The position numbers and the translations under genes are program-made. DNA of 64,000 bases, taken from Noviherbaspirillum massiliense JC206 (GTDB lineage: Bacteria; Pseudomonadota; Gammaproteobacteria; Burkholderiales; Burkholderiaceae_D). The stretch covers positions 677,940 to 741,939 of the forward strand of contig NZ_HE978634.1 in NCBI RefSeq assembly GCF_000312045.1, read 5' to 3'. This document shows positions 25,212 through 31,951 of the stretch, piece after piece (within the stretch, counting starts at the first letter, position 1; each line of letters begins with the position of its first letter). The notes under the pieces are model-generated. The model saw only the letters and a program-made list of their open reading frames with translations, had not been told where the DNA came from and did no database searches.

Positions 25212-26188
25212 TGGTGGTTCTTATTGCGGCCTTGTCCGTGCCGCTGTTTTTTTGCCTGCTCGCGTACGGCCTGGCCTTGTTCACCTGGTACACCGCGCGG
25301 CAGGTGCAGGTGGCGCTGCCACCTCTGGGGCGATTCATCGAGGTTGCCGGCGTACGGTTCCATGTACGGGAACAGGGCAAGGGGCCGGCCTTGCTGCTGA
25401 TTCACGGACTGGCCGGGCAGATGCGGCACTACACCTATGGTGTCGTCAAGCAGCTGTCCGAGCAGTATCGCGTCATCACGATAGACCGGCCGGGTTCCGG
25501 CTACTCGGTGCGTGATGCCTCGACGCCCGCCGACCTGTCCACGCAAGCCTCGCAGATCGCGGCCCTGATCGACAAGCTGCAACTCGGCCGCACCTTTGTG
25601 GTGGGGCATTCGCTGGGCGGTGCGGTTGCGCTGACCCTGGCGCTCGAACATCCGAGCCGTGTTGCCGGCCTGGCCCTGCTGGCGCCGCTCACGCATCTGC
25701 CGGAGGATGGCGAGCCGCCAGCGGCCTTCCGGGCCTTGACGATCGAGTCGCCGTGGCGACGCAATCTGTTTGCCTGGACCCTGGCGACGCCGGCCTCCAT
25801 CGTCGCCAGCCGCGCTGTCCTCGGCCAGGTATTCGGCCCGGATCCTGTCCCGCGCGACTTCGCCACCCGTGGCGGCGGACTCCTGGGTCTACGTCCCAGC
25901 CATTTCATCGCCGCCTCGCTGGACCTGCAGGCGCTGCCGGCGCGGCTGCCTGCGATCTCGTCGCGCTATGCCGAGTTGCAGGTTCCGGTCAGCATCCTGT
26001 TCGGGCGCCAGGATCGCATTCTGAACTGGAAGGCGAACGGACAGGCATTGGTCGACAAGCTGCCGGGCGCGACGCTCAAGCTGGTGGATGGCGGCCACAT
26101 GCTGCCGGTGACGGCGCCGGAGATGACGGCGCGCTTCATCATGGAAGCGGAGCGGCAAGTCCGGGAAGGCAAGGTCGACGCGGCCTGA
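25208..26188 (+). CDS. Alpha/beta hydrolase (likely esterase) of the BVMO operon
   Basis: A 326-residue protein with an N-terminal membrane segment (VVLIAALSVPLFFCLLAYGL). LLLIHGLAGQ is the oxyanion loop, FVVGHSLGGAVAL the nucleophile elbow (Ser near 133), FGRQDRILN the acid region and VDGGHMLPV the His region. In context it should cleave the ester made by the monooxygenase to an acid and an alcohol. Its start overlaps the SDR stop by 4 bp. The architecture resembles the hydrolase at 7808. Confidence 0.88.
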   Translation: MMVVLIAALSVPLFFCLLAYGLALFTWYTARQVQVALPPLGRFIEVAGVRFHVREQGKGPALLLIHGLAGQMRHYTYGVVKQLSEQYRVITIDRPGSGYSVRDASTPADLSTQASQIAALIDKLQLGRTFVVGHSLGGAVALTLALEHPSRVAGLALLAPLTHLPEDGEPPAAFRALTIESPWRRNLFAWTLATPASIVASRAVLGQVFGPDPVPRDFATRGGGLLGLRPSHFIAASLDLQALPARLPAISSRYAELQVPVSILFGRQDRILNWKANGQALVDKLPGATLKLVDGGHMLPVTAPEMTARFIMEAERQVREGKVDAA

Positions 26189-26216
26189 ACGCAATTGGTA
26201 GAAGAAGCACTGCGGG

Positions 26217-27536
26217 TCAGAACGAATCCGTCGTGCTAAAGCTATCTCCCCCGAACGAGCCCGACGTGTCGAAGCCGCCGCTCTGGCCCCAGTCCTGGGG
26301 AAAGCGGTCATATGGAAAATCGTTCGGGCTATCCTGGCGATACTGGCCGATTTCGTGCGTGGCCTGGTCCAGGGTCAGCCGGCCGGCCATGTAGCCCATG
26401 AGCAGGGCACCGAGGTCTATGCCGCTGCGGTACTGGTAATTTCCTCCGGCATACCCGGGATGGCGCATCGTGCGTTCCAGCTCCTTTGCACGCTGGTACT
26501 CCGCTTCCGCGCCGGAACGCTGCCGTTCCAGCTCGGCAATGCGGCGCTGCTGCGCCTTCAACGAAGCCTGCATGTCGACGACCTCCCGCGCGAGCGCATC
26601 GTCGGCCTTGCCCGGCGTCTGCAGCACGCGCGCCATCAATTCCTCTTCCGAGTGCGCCTGCAGCGCGACCGTCACCAGTGAACGTGCCTGCACATAGCGG
26701 GTATCCGTCTTGGCGGCGTAAGGGGCGAGCTGCGCCTGGATGTCCTTGGCGCGCTTCTTCTCTGCCTGTACCGTCTCCTTCAGGCGCGCCAGGTCCGCCT
26801 CCAGGGGGTGCATGCCGGCGGCTTCCTCTGCGCCTGCCTTTGCCGCGGCAAGCTGCGAGGCAAGCGCCTCCAGTGCCTGCCGCGTTTCGCCTTCCGACTT
26901 GGAGAGTTCATCCCGCATGGCCAGCAGCGTCATTTCATTGCGCCGGTTTTCACGGAAGTTGCACAAGCGGGCGATCCAGTCGTCGAGGAAGCGCACGAGG
27001 CCCGAGCCCCGGTAGGCATCCGTACCATAGCCGGCTGTAACGAGATAGGCATAGCGCGGGTCCTGCCGGTATTGCGGCAGCTTGCGTGCGCATTCGTCCT
27101 GCAGTTCGTGCAGCCCGGGCGCCGCCACACGCTGGCGCTCCTGCGCCTCTTCATAGCGTGCCAGCTGCTGCCTGAAATCCTCGCGCCCGGCCAGCAGGTC
27201 CGCCGCCTTCTTCCTGACCCGGCGCATGTCCGCCTGCAGGGCATCGATTTTTTCCTGCAGCCCGGAAATCACGCTCTCGACCTGTTGCAGCCCCTTGCGC
27301 AGCTCGCGTTCCTCCGTATCCCGGAGCTCCAGCACTTCGCGCGCCTCGCGCTCCAGCTCCGGCCTGCGTTCCAGGTGCATCCCAGCAATTTCGTTGAGCT
27401 TGAGGGCGATCTGCTGCTTCAGCCGCAATTCCTGGCTGGCGGCTTCGGAGAGCTGATGTTCGATCTCCCGCAACTTCCAGCCGTAGTCGAGGGAATTTCG
27501 CTGGATGGAGCCGAGCATGGTTGAGGCGAGCAACAC
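26217..27536 (-). CDS. Large coiled-coil protein, third gene of a TelA-like operon
   Basis: A 439-residue cytoplasmic protein that I do not recognise. It begins with GTG at 27536, directly after the stop of the preceding gene and 6 bp past GGAG. Residues of about 20-115 and 205-350 are heptad-rich coiled coil (ELEREAREVLELRDTEEREL; KAQQRRIAELERQRSGAEAE). Between them lies a compact region with DPRYAYLVTAGYGTDAYRGS. The C-terminus has a small hydrophobic patch (IDLGALLMGYMAGRLTLDQA) and a Gly/Ser/Phe tail. Its partners suggest a scaffold working at the membrane. Confidence 0.75.
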   Translation of the reverse strand: MLLASTMLGSIQRNSLDYGWKLREIEHQLSEAASQELRLKQQIALKLNEIAGMHLERRPELEREAREVLELRDTEERELRKGLQQVESVISGLQEKIDALQADMRRVRKKAADLLAGREDFRQQLARYEEAQERQRVAAPGLHELQDECARKLPQYRQDPRYAYLVTAGYGTDAYRGSGLVRFLDDWIARLCNFRENRRNEMTLLAMRDELSKSEGETRQALEALASQLAAAKAGAEEAAGMHPLEADLARLKETVQAEKKRAKDIQAQLAPYAAKTDTRYVQARSLVTVALQAHSEEELMARVLQTPGKADDALAREVVDMQASLKAQQRRIAELERQRSGAEAEYQRAKELERTMRHPGYAGGNYQYRSGIDLGALLMGYMAGRLTLDQATHEIGQYRQDSPNDFPYDRFPQDWGQSGGFDTSGSFGGDSFSTTDSF

Positions 27537-28478
27537 TTACCACTCCAGGATCAGGTCGGGTTGATCGGAATAGGCGCGCGAGTACTGCACCGTCAGCGCC
27601 TTGGCGGGCTTTTTCCCGAGTACCTTGTCATTCACATGGCCGTCGTCCATCTTGTCGGCCCGGACGCTGTCATACACGGCCTGGCTTACCCGCACGCCGA
27701 ACTGGCTTGCCTGCTTTCTCTCACCGGATTCGGCACTGGTGACGGGGATGGGCACAACGCGTCCTGCGGGATCGGTGGCTTCCGCAATCAGATACCAGGC
27801 AGTCCCGCCGCTTGCGCCATACCGGCGTACGACCCCGGTCTTCGCGCCGGCGCGGTCGACCACATTGATGGTCAGCGGTGTCGCGGCATAGGTCAGCGTC
27901 GACTCCAGCGTATCGAGGGATGCGCGCGCCCTGGCGCTGTCGTGCGCGCGCAGCGCTTCGTCGGCTTGCGCCACCATGGCCTCCACCTGCTGCATGTCGG
28001 ACTGCGGCAGGCCCATTGCGCGGAAGCTTTCCTCGGTCTTGCGCACCTGGGAAGCGATGCGGTCGAGTTCGGCGTTGGCAGCAGACTGTGCGGCGCGCTC
28101 GGCGACTGCCGCATTCTCGCGCGCCTGCTGCGCCATATAGCCGCCGCCGGCAAGCAGCGCCAGCACCGCGACGCCTGCCAGCGCCGGCTTTTTCCATGAG
28201 GCGCGGGTGATGTAAATGCGGGACAGGAAAGCGGACAGCTTTCCGGTGTGCGGCGCCTCGTAGCTGAGGCGCTTGTCGAAATAGGTGCGCACGCCCTGTT
28301 CCACGAGCTCGTCATCGACCGTGATGTTCTGGGTCCGGTAGTATTCCCGGATGCGCCGCGCAACTTCTTCCCGACGCCGCGGCAGGTCCAGGTGCTCCTG
28401 GACCACCATCTGCCTGTGGCGCATCTCGTCGATGAGGGCCATCGCCCCCATCTGTTCCCGCAGCCGCACTTCCGCCAT
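27537..28478 (-). CDS. Membrane protein, probably DUF6384 family
   Basis: A 313-residue protein. The first 100 residues are a charged cytoplasmic domain with RRREEVARRIREYYRTQNIT and VDDELVEQGVRTYFDKRLSY. One membrane segment (PALAGVAVLALLAGGGYMA) follows near 118-136. Then come a helical stretch and a beta-rich C-terminal domain (residues about 200-313) that should be periplasmic. The pattern matches what I recall of DUF6384, a family with no known role; this is recall, not a search. It sits 5 bp after the TelA-like gene and abuts the coiled-coil gene, so the three are made together. Confidence 0.65.
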   Translation of the reverse strand: MAEVRLREQMGAMALIDEMRHRQMVVQEHLDLPRRREEVARRIREYYRTQNITVDDELVEQGVRTYFDKRLSYEAPHTGKLSAFLSRIYITRASWKKPALAGVAVLALLAGGGYMAQQARENAAVAERAAQSAANAELDRIASQVRKTEESFRAMGLPQSDMQQVEAMVAQADEALRAHDSARARASLDTLESTLTYAATPLTINVVDRAGAKTGVVRRYGASGGTAWYLIAEATDPAGRVVPIPVTSAESGERKQASQFGVRVSQAVYDSVRADKMDDGHVNDKVLGKKPAKALTVQYSRAYSDQPDLILEW

Positions 28479-28483
28479 GGCGC

Positions 28484-29626
28484 TCAGACACCCTTGGCGG
28501 TGAGCTCAACGAAGCGCCGCTTGCTGTCCTCGGTTGCCGCCTCGATCTCGCGCGCGGTCTGGGTGGATTCCTTGCGCAGCTCGTCGACCAGCTTGAGGGT
28601 GTGCGCCTGGAATTCGACCACGGCATCCGCCAGCGCCTTGACCGAACTCGCCTGCAGCGTCGAGCCATATCCGGCGCGCAGGCCGGCTTCCAGCTGGGCG
28701 CCGCCGGTCCGGGCCAGATCTTCCAGGCCCTTGTTCATGCCGGCCTTCATTGCTTCCATGGTATTGGTCGCCTCCGACAATCCCGCCATCGAAGTGAAGG
28801 AAGCCGACAGGCCGGTGAACACGACTTCGTTGGTGGCAAAGAAGGTCACGGCGCGCTGGTACAGGCGCTCCTTCACGCTGTGGGTCTGCTGCAGCCGGGC
28901 AAACACGAGCTCCGCGGTGTTGTAGGCAGTCTTCAGGTCGTCGGCGATATCCTTCACCACCTGGTAGGACCTGTCCTCGTTCTGCACGGTCCGCAGCGCT
29001 TCGTCGCGCAGCAGCTCCAGCCGTGCACGCTCGGCGGCATCCTCACCCGTGTAGGTCTCGACCGCGGCATTCGCATTCTGCAAGGCTCCCTTCTTTTCAT
29101 CCAGTGCTGTGGTGGCAGTGTTCAGCAATTCCTGGGCCTGCACTTCGGCCGCCTTGAGCGCCATGCGGAAATCACGGTAAGCCTCGAGTATCGTGTTCTC
29201 GCGCTGGATCTGGTCGTTCGCCGATTCAGCCACCGAATAGTAAGTGTTGCGGATATCGTTGAAGCGGTCCGGAATGGAGCCGCGCCGCATCTTCATCCAG
29301 TTCATGCGCATGCGTTCGCGGAAGTCCAGCTTGCCATCGGCGGTCCATTGCGCCATCTGCTGCGCATCGTCCCGGATGGAGTTGAATCGCTCGGCAATGT
29401 CGGCATAGCGGGTGGAAATATCCATGCCGGCGATCTGCTCCCGCACCGCGGCGTTGAATGAGGAGGATTGCTGCAGGGTAGTGGCGATCGACGTCACCTT
29501 TGCATTGTCGTAATGCTCGATCTTTTCCAGGATCGGTATGACCGGCGCGCTCTGCTCGGCCTGGATATTGATGCCGATGGTGCGCAGCGCCGACACCGCG
29601 CGGTCAAGATAATTTACAGGCAGCAT
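28484..29626 (-). CDS. Helical TelA/KlaA-like protein, first gene of the operon
   Basis: A 380-residue, almost wholly helical cytoplasmic protein starting MLPVNYLDRAVSALRTIGIN, with AAGGAAT upstream. The repeated polar helices (QRENTILEAYRDFRMALKAA; HTLKLVDELRKESTQTAREI) and the central ERLYQRAVTFFATNEVVFTG segment resemble TelA/KlaA toxic-anion-resistance proteins, and related proteins are often called cell surface protein. I could not confirm the family. TelA-type proteins occur in stress systems that include tellurite resistance, so a membrane-stress role for this operon is plausible but unproved. Confidence 0.7.
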   Translation of the reverse strand: MLPVNYLDRAVSALRTIGINIQAEQSAPVIPILEKIEHYDNAKVTSIATTLQQSSSFNAAVREQIAGMDISTRYADIAERFNSIRDDAQQMAQWTADGKLDFRERMRMNWMKMRRGSIPDRFNDIRNTYYSVAESANDQIQRENTILEAYRDFRMALKAAEVQAQELLNTATTALDEKKGALQNANAAVETYTGEDAAERARLELLRDEALRTVQNEDRSYQVVKDIADDLKTAYNTAELVFARLQQTHSVKERLYQRAVTFFATNEVVFTGLSASFTSMAGLSEATNTMEAMKAGMNKGLEDLARTGGAQLEAGLRAGYGSTLQASSVKALADAVVEFQAHTLKLVDELRKESTQTAREIEAATEDSKRRFVELTAKGV

Positions 29627-30056
29627 GAAAATTCCTTCCGTTCCGGTTATCCACGTTCCGCCGGGTGACCGGCAGGCATACTGCTATGGACAGGAATCGG
29701 AGGAAATCGATCTCGTGAAGGCGTAGCGGATGTGCCGAATTGCCGAAGTAAAACTTCAAGCTCACTTAGGAGTTGCGCGGGCGGTTCGGAAGGGGAAGAA
29801 CAATCCATGGCCGCATGGTGTTGATTGCCAAGACAGGCACCTGACACTTTGTTGCAAGGAAAGGGGTTTCTACGAGCATTTCCGGCAGCTGTACGCTTGC
29901 CGCTCGTAGCGATTGGCGCAATGGTGACGCAGAATCCATGTCGGCACGGCCGTTAATGAGCGCATCACAGATGCCGGATAGTCGACTGCAGGCTGCTCCC
30001 TCATGCCATCCCTATCGATCAGTCCCTTGTACTTCGGGGGAGTCCATATACGACAA
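29627..30056. other. Intergenic region upstream of the TelA-like operon
   Basis: About 430 bp with no credible gene. Its right end meets the boundary of the cassette-like segment at 30057. The sequence right next to the boundary, GTATATGGACTCCCCCGAAG on the minus strand, is not part of an attC site and could be the edge of an old insertion. The promoter of the TelA-like operon should be in the left part. Confidence 0.45.
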
Positions 30057-30063
30057 GTTAGAC
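30057..30063 (-). repeat. Half attC-like core heptamer at the end of the second cassette
   Basis: On the minus strand this is GTCTAAC, a perfect match to the inverse core RYYYAAC of an integron attC site, 2 bp after the stop codon of the gene at 30065. No partner GTTRRRY core is found in the next 100 bp, so the site appears cut short. Confidence 0.45.
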
Positions 30064-30064
30064 A

Positions 30065-30418
30065 TCACGACGCGGATTTGCAATCTTTCCAATTCCGATA
30101 AACCTTTCCATTTTTTGGTGAGATGAAAGCGAACTCTTTAAGTATCGGAGGCCTGGATGTACCGTTATGCACAATGACGCAACCATGCATTAAGCCAAAG
30201 GAGCCGTAGTAATCGCCTTCGAATTTTGACCGTCCGAAAACAATACCAGCGTTGGGCTTTCCAATTCCTGTAATGGTTACTTCAAAATCGTTACCTGCCA
30301 CGTAAGTACAATAGTCATCTCCGCATTGCTTGTTCTTTTCGATCTCTGCAGTAAGGTCCGACTGCGCAATTGCAAATTTGGCAGAAAGCAAAAGCACAAA
30401 TAACGTTATAAGTCGCAT
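30065..30418 (-). CDS. Small exported protein carried in an integron-like cassette
   Basis: A 117-residue protein with a signal peptide (MRLITLFVLLLSAKFAIAQS). The mature part has two Cys in CGDDYC, one in GCVIVHN and one near the end (WKDCKS), so disulfides are likely. No family is recognised. The gene is AT-richer than the window. Its ATG starts 7 bp after the core heptamer GTTAGAC of the attC-like site, the spacing usual in gene cassettes, and its stop lies 2 bp before another core-like heptamer. Confidence 0.65.
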   Translation of the reverse strand: MRLITLFVLLLSAKFAIAQSDLTAEIEKNKQCGDDYCTYVAGNDFEVTITGIGKPNAGIVFGRSKFEGDYYGSFGLMHGCVIVHNGTSRPPILKEFAFISPKNGKVYRNWKDCKSAS

Positions 30419-30425
30419 TCTTGAT

Positions 30426-30509
30426 GTCTAACGCCGAGCTAACCGGTCGCAACCCTGCCGCGAAGCGGCGGTCTTCGGTTGCGAGTCCGGGTTCAGCGAC
30501 GAGTTAAAG
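30426..30509 (-). repeat. attC-like recombination site (59-base element) of an integron
   Basis: Read on the minus strand, 84 bp begin with CTTTAAC and end with GTTAGAC, the two R-type core heptamers. Inside, GCTGAACC pairs with GGTTAGC except for one extra G, the extrahelical base of attC L boxes. The R and L boxes are separated by 5 unpaired bases on each side. The centre carries two further stems (CGCAACC/GGTTGCG and GCCGC/GCGGC). The upstream gene's stop codon lies inside CTTTAAC. All this is attC architecture; no integrase is in the window. Confidence 0.75.
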
Positions 30510-30824
30510 TTCTTCATATCGCTCATGAATAAGAGCTTCCCAAAGTCGTAAAGCTGCTTCAACCGTTGGAGCTTTGAGTTCCTTAGTCTCAAGTTCTTCT
30601 GTCATATCGACGTCAGAGTATTTGGTGTAAATACCATACCAGCTCTGAAAAATGTTAAGTGTGTACAAAGGGCCATCTTGGCTACCACACTCAATCCAGC
30701 AGTCAGGATGTTCATCATCTCTTGGTGACGTAAATAGTTCAGTCAGTGCGTTGCGGAGAGTGGTCGAATCAACGATTTGGGTTGTAACACCATAGCGTGT
30801 GGTCAATGTTGTCCATTCGTGCAT
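30504..30824 (-). CDS. Hypothetical cassette protein, possibly immunity-like
   Basis: A 106-residue soluble protein, MHEWTTLTTRYGVTTQIVDS, with acidic, Trp-rich composition (HPDCWIECGSQDGPLYTLNI; MTEELETKELKAPTVEAALR). It resembles small immunity proteins in length and character, but I can name no family. It is AT-richer than its surroundings. The stop codon TAA is inside the first core of the attC-like site, and a GTTAAAG heptamer stands 15 bp before the ATG (30839-30845), so the gene is probably a complete integron cassette. Confidence 0.6.
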   Translation of the reverse strand: MHEWTTLTTRYGVTTQIVDSTTLRNALTELFTSPRDDEHPDCWIECGSQDGPLYTLNIFQSWYGIYTKYSDVDMTEELETKELKAPTVEAALRLWEALIHERYEEL

Positions 30825-31242
30825 GAGAATTCTCTAAACTTTAACTGTAATTTATATGGACAGCGACGTCCGCTATGCACGGAGCACTGTCCGTTATGCA
30901 TCGTCCGCCACTTGGCGCAAACCGGTAGAGTACTTGGGTTTTTGCCTTTATCCCCGACTTATACGGATAGATAAAAATCCGTGAAAGACGGACAGTCCGG
31001 ATCAGATGGGACGGAGGGCAGTGTAGAAGGAAAATATGCTTGCAGCAATTAGCCGCGCATATGTGTGGCAACAAATGAACGCTCGGTTCTGACCGGACAT
31101 TGCTGCTTGCGTCATCCGCATTATTACGGGCTTCGGTACAACGATCAGACCGAGACAGACCGGAAGAGCGCTTGAGACGTCGGGAAGTCGTTGCCCGACT
31201 TGCGAATGCAAACCGGGCTCTGCCATACAAGAACCGTTACCG
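30825..31242. other. Intergenic region between the cassette genes and gspB
   Basis: About 420 bp with no supported gene. It starts with the GTTAAAG-type heptamer (30839-30845, minus strand). GTCCGCTATGCA at 30868 and GTCCGTTATGCA at 30889 are near-identical 12-mers exactly 21 bp apart. The segment near 31075 (AACGCTCGGTTCTGACCGGA) resembles degenerate cassette-associated sequence, but I could not fold an attC from it. Confidence 0.4.
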
Positions 31243-31947
31243 CTAATACCCGCTGCGGTAGCGAAGGCCCTTGTAATTCAGCACCATCCCGTCCGGCATC
31301 ATCTTCTCCAGCACCAGGCCGGGTGCGACCTGGTCGCCTTCGCGCAGCAGACGGTTGTTGATCACCACTGAGCGGTCGGCAGGATTGCCGGCGTAGAGGT
31401 AGCCGCCGACCGACAGCGCCGGAAGTTCGCGCTGTATCTGCTGCGGCAGGTCCTTGCGGGCGGGAAGGTTTTCCGTTGCGGCAGCCGCGACCTGCACTGG
31501 CTCCGGCTTGCGGGTGTCGTTGGATGCAGTGTGGGTTCGGCGCGTCTTCTTCGTACGCCTGGGCTTGGCTTCCACCGGCTTTTCCTCTGGCGCCGGCTTT
31601 GCCTCGGCCGGAGGTGCAGGCTCGGTGTGCCGGGGAGGCGCGGCGGGTGGCGTCGAGGCCTGCGGTGCCGGCGCAGGCTGCACCTGGGCCGCGACCGGGG
31701 CCGTGGCAGGCGTCGCGGGAGTGGCAGCAGGCTTGGGCGAGGGCGCTGCCTGCCAGGGCTTCATCCATGCGAATCCGATCAGCGCCGCAGCGCAGGCGCT
31801 TGCGCCGGCCCAGATCCAGGGGCGATCCCAGCGTGCGTGGCTCGACGCACGCGTTGCGCTGAAGCTGGGCGGCACCTGCAGCGGCCGGAGAGTTTCGGCA
31901 CTGCGTTCGGCTTCCGCTTTTTTCAGGGCATCGAGAATGTAGGACAT
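31243..31947 (-). CDS. gspB: GspB/ExeB-type secretion assembly protein
   Basis: A 234-residue protein from the ATG at 31947. It opens with MSYILDALKKAEAERSAETL, the N-terminal motif of GspB proteins, followed by a membrane segment (WIWAGASACAAALIGFAWM). A long Pro/Ala-rich linker of about 90 residues and a KPRRTKKTRRTH patch reach a C-terminal domain (residues about 170-234, LSVGGYLYAGNPADRSVVIN) that matches the type II secretion B domain. With ExeA it helps place the secretin in the cell wall. It lies 4 bp after exeA. No other T2SS gene is nearby. Confidence 0.9.
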   Translation of the reverse strand: MSYILDALKKAEAERSAETLRPLQVPPSFSATRASSHARWDRPWIWAGASACAAALIGFAWMKPWQAAPSPKPAATPATPATAPVAAQVQPAPAPQASTPPAAPPRHTEPAPPAEAKPAPEEKPVEAKPRRTKKTRRTHTASNDTRKPEPVQVAAAATENLPARKDLPQQIQRELPALSVGGYLYAGNPADRSVVINNRLLREGDQVAPGLVLEKMMPDGMVLNYKGLRYRSGY

Positions 31948-31951
31948 GGTC

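Noticed and set aside
29938-30126. Plus-strand frame of 62 codons near the end of the cassette.
   Set aside because: It runs antisense into the exported cassette gene and has no ribosome site.
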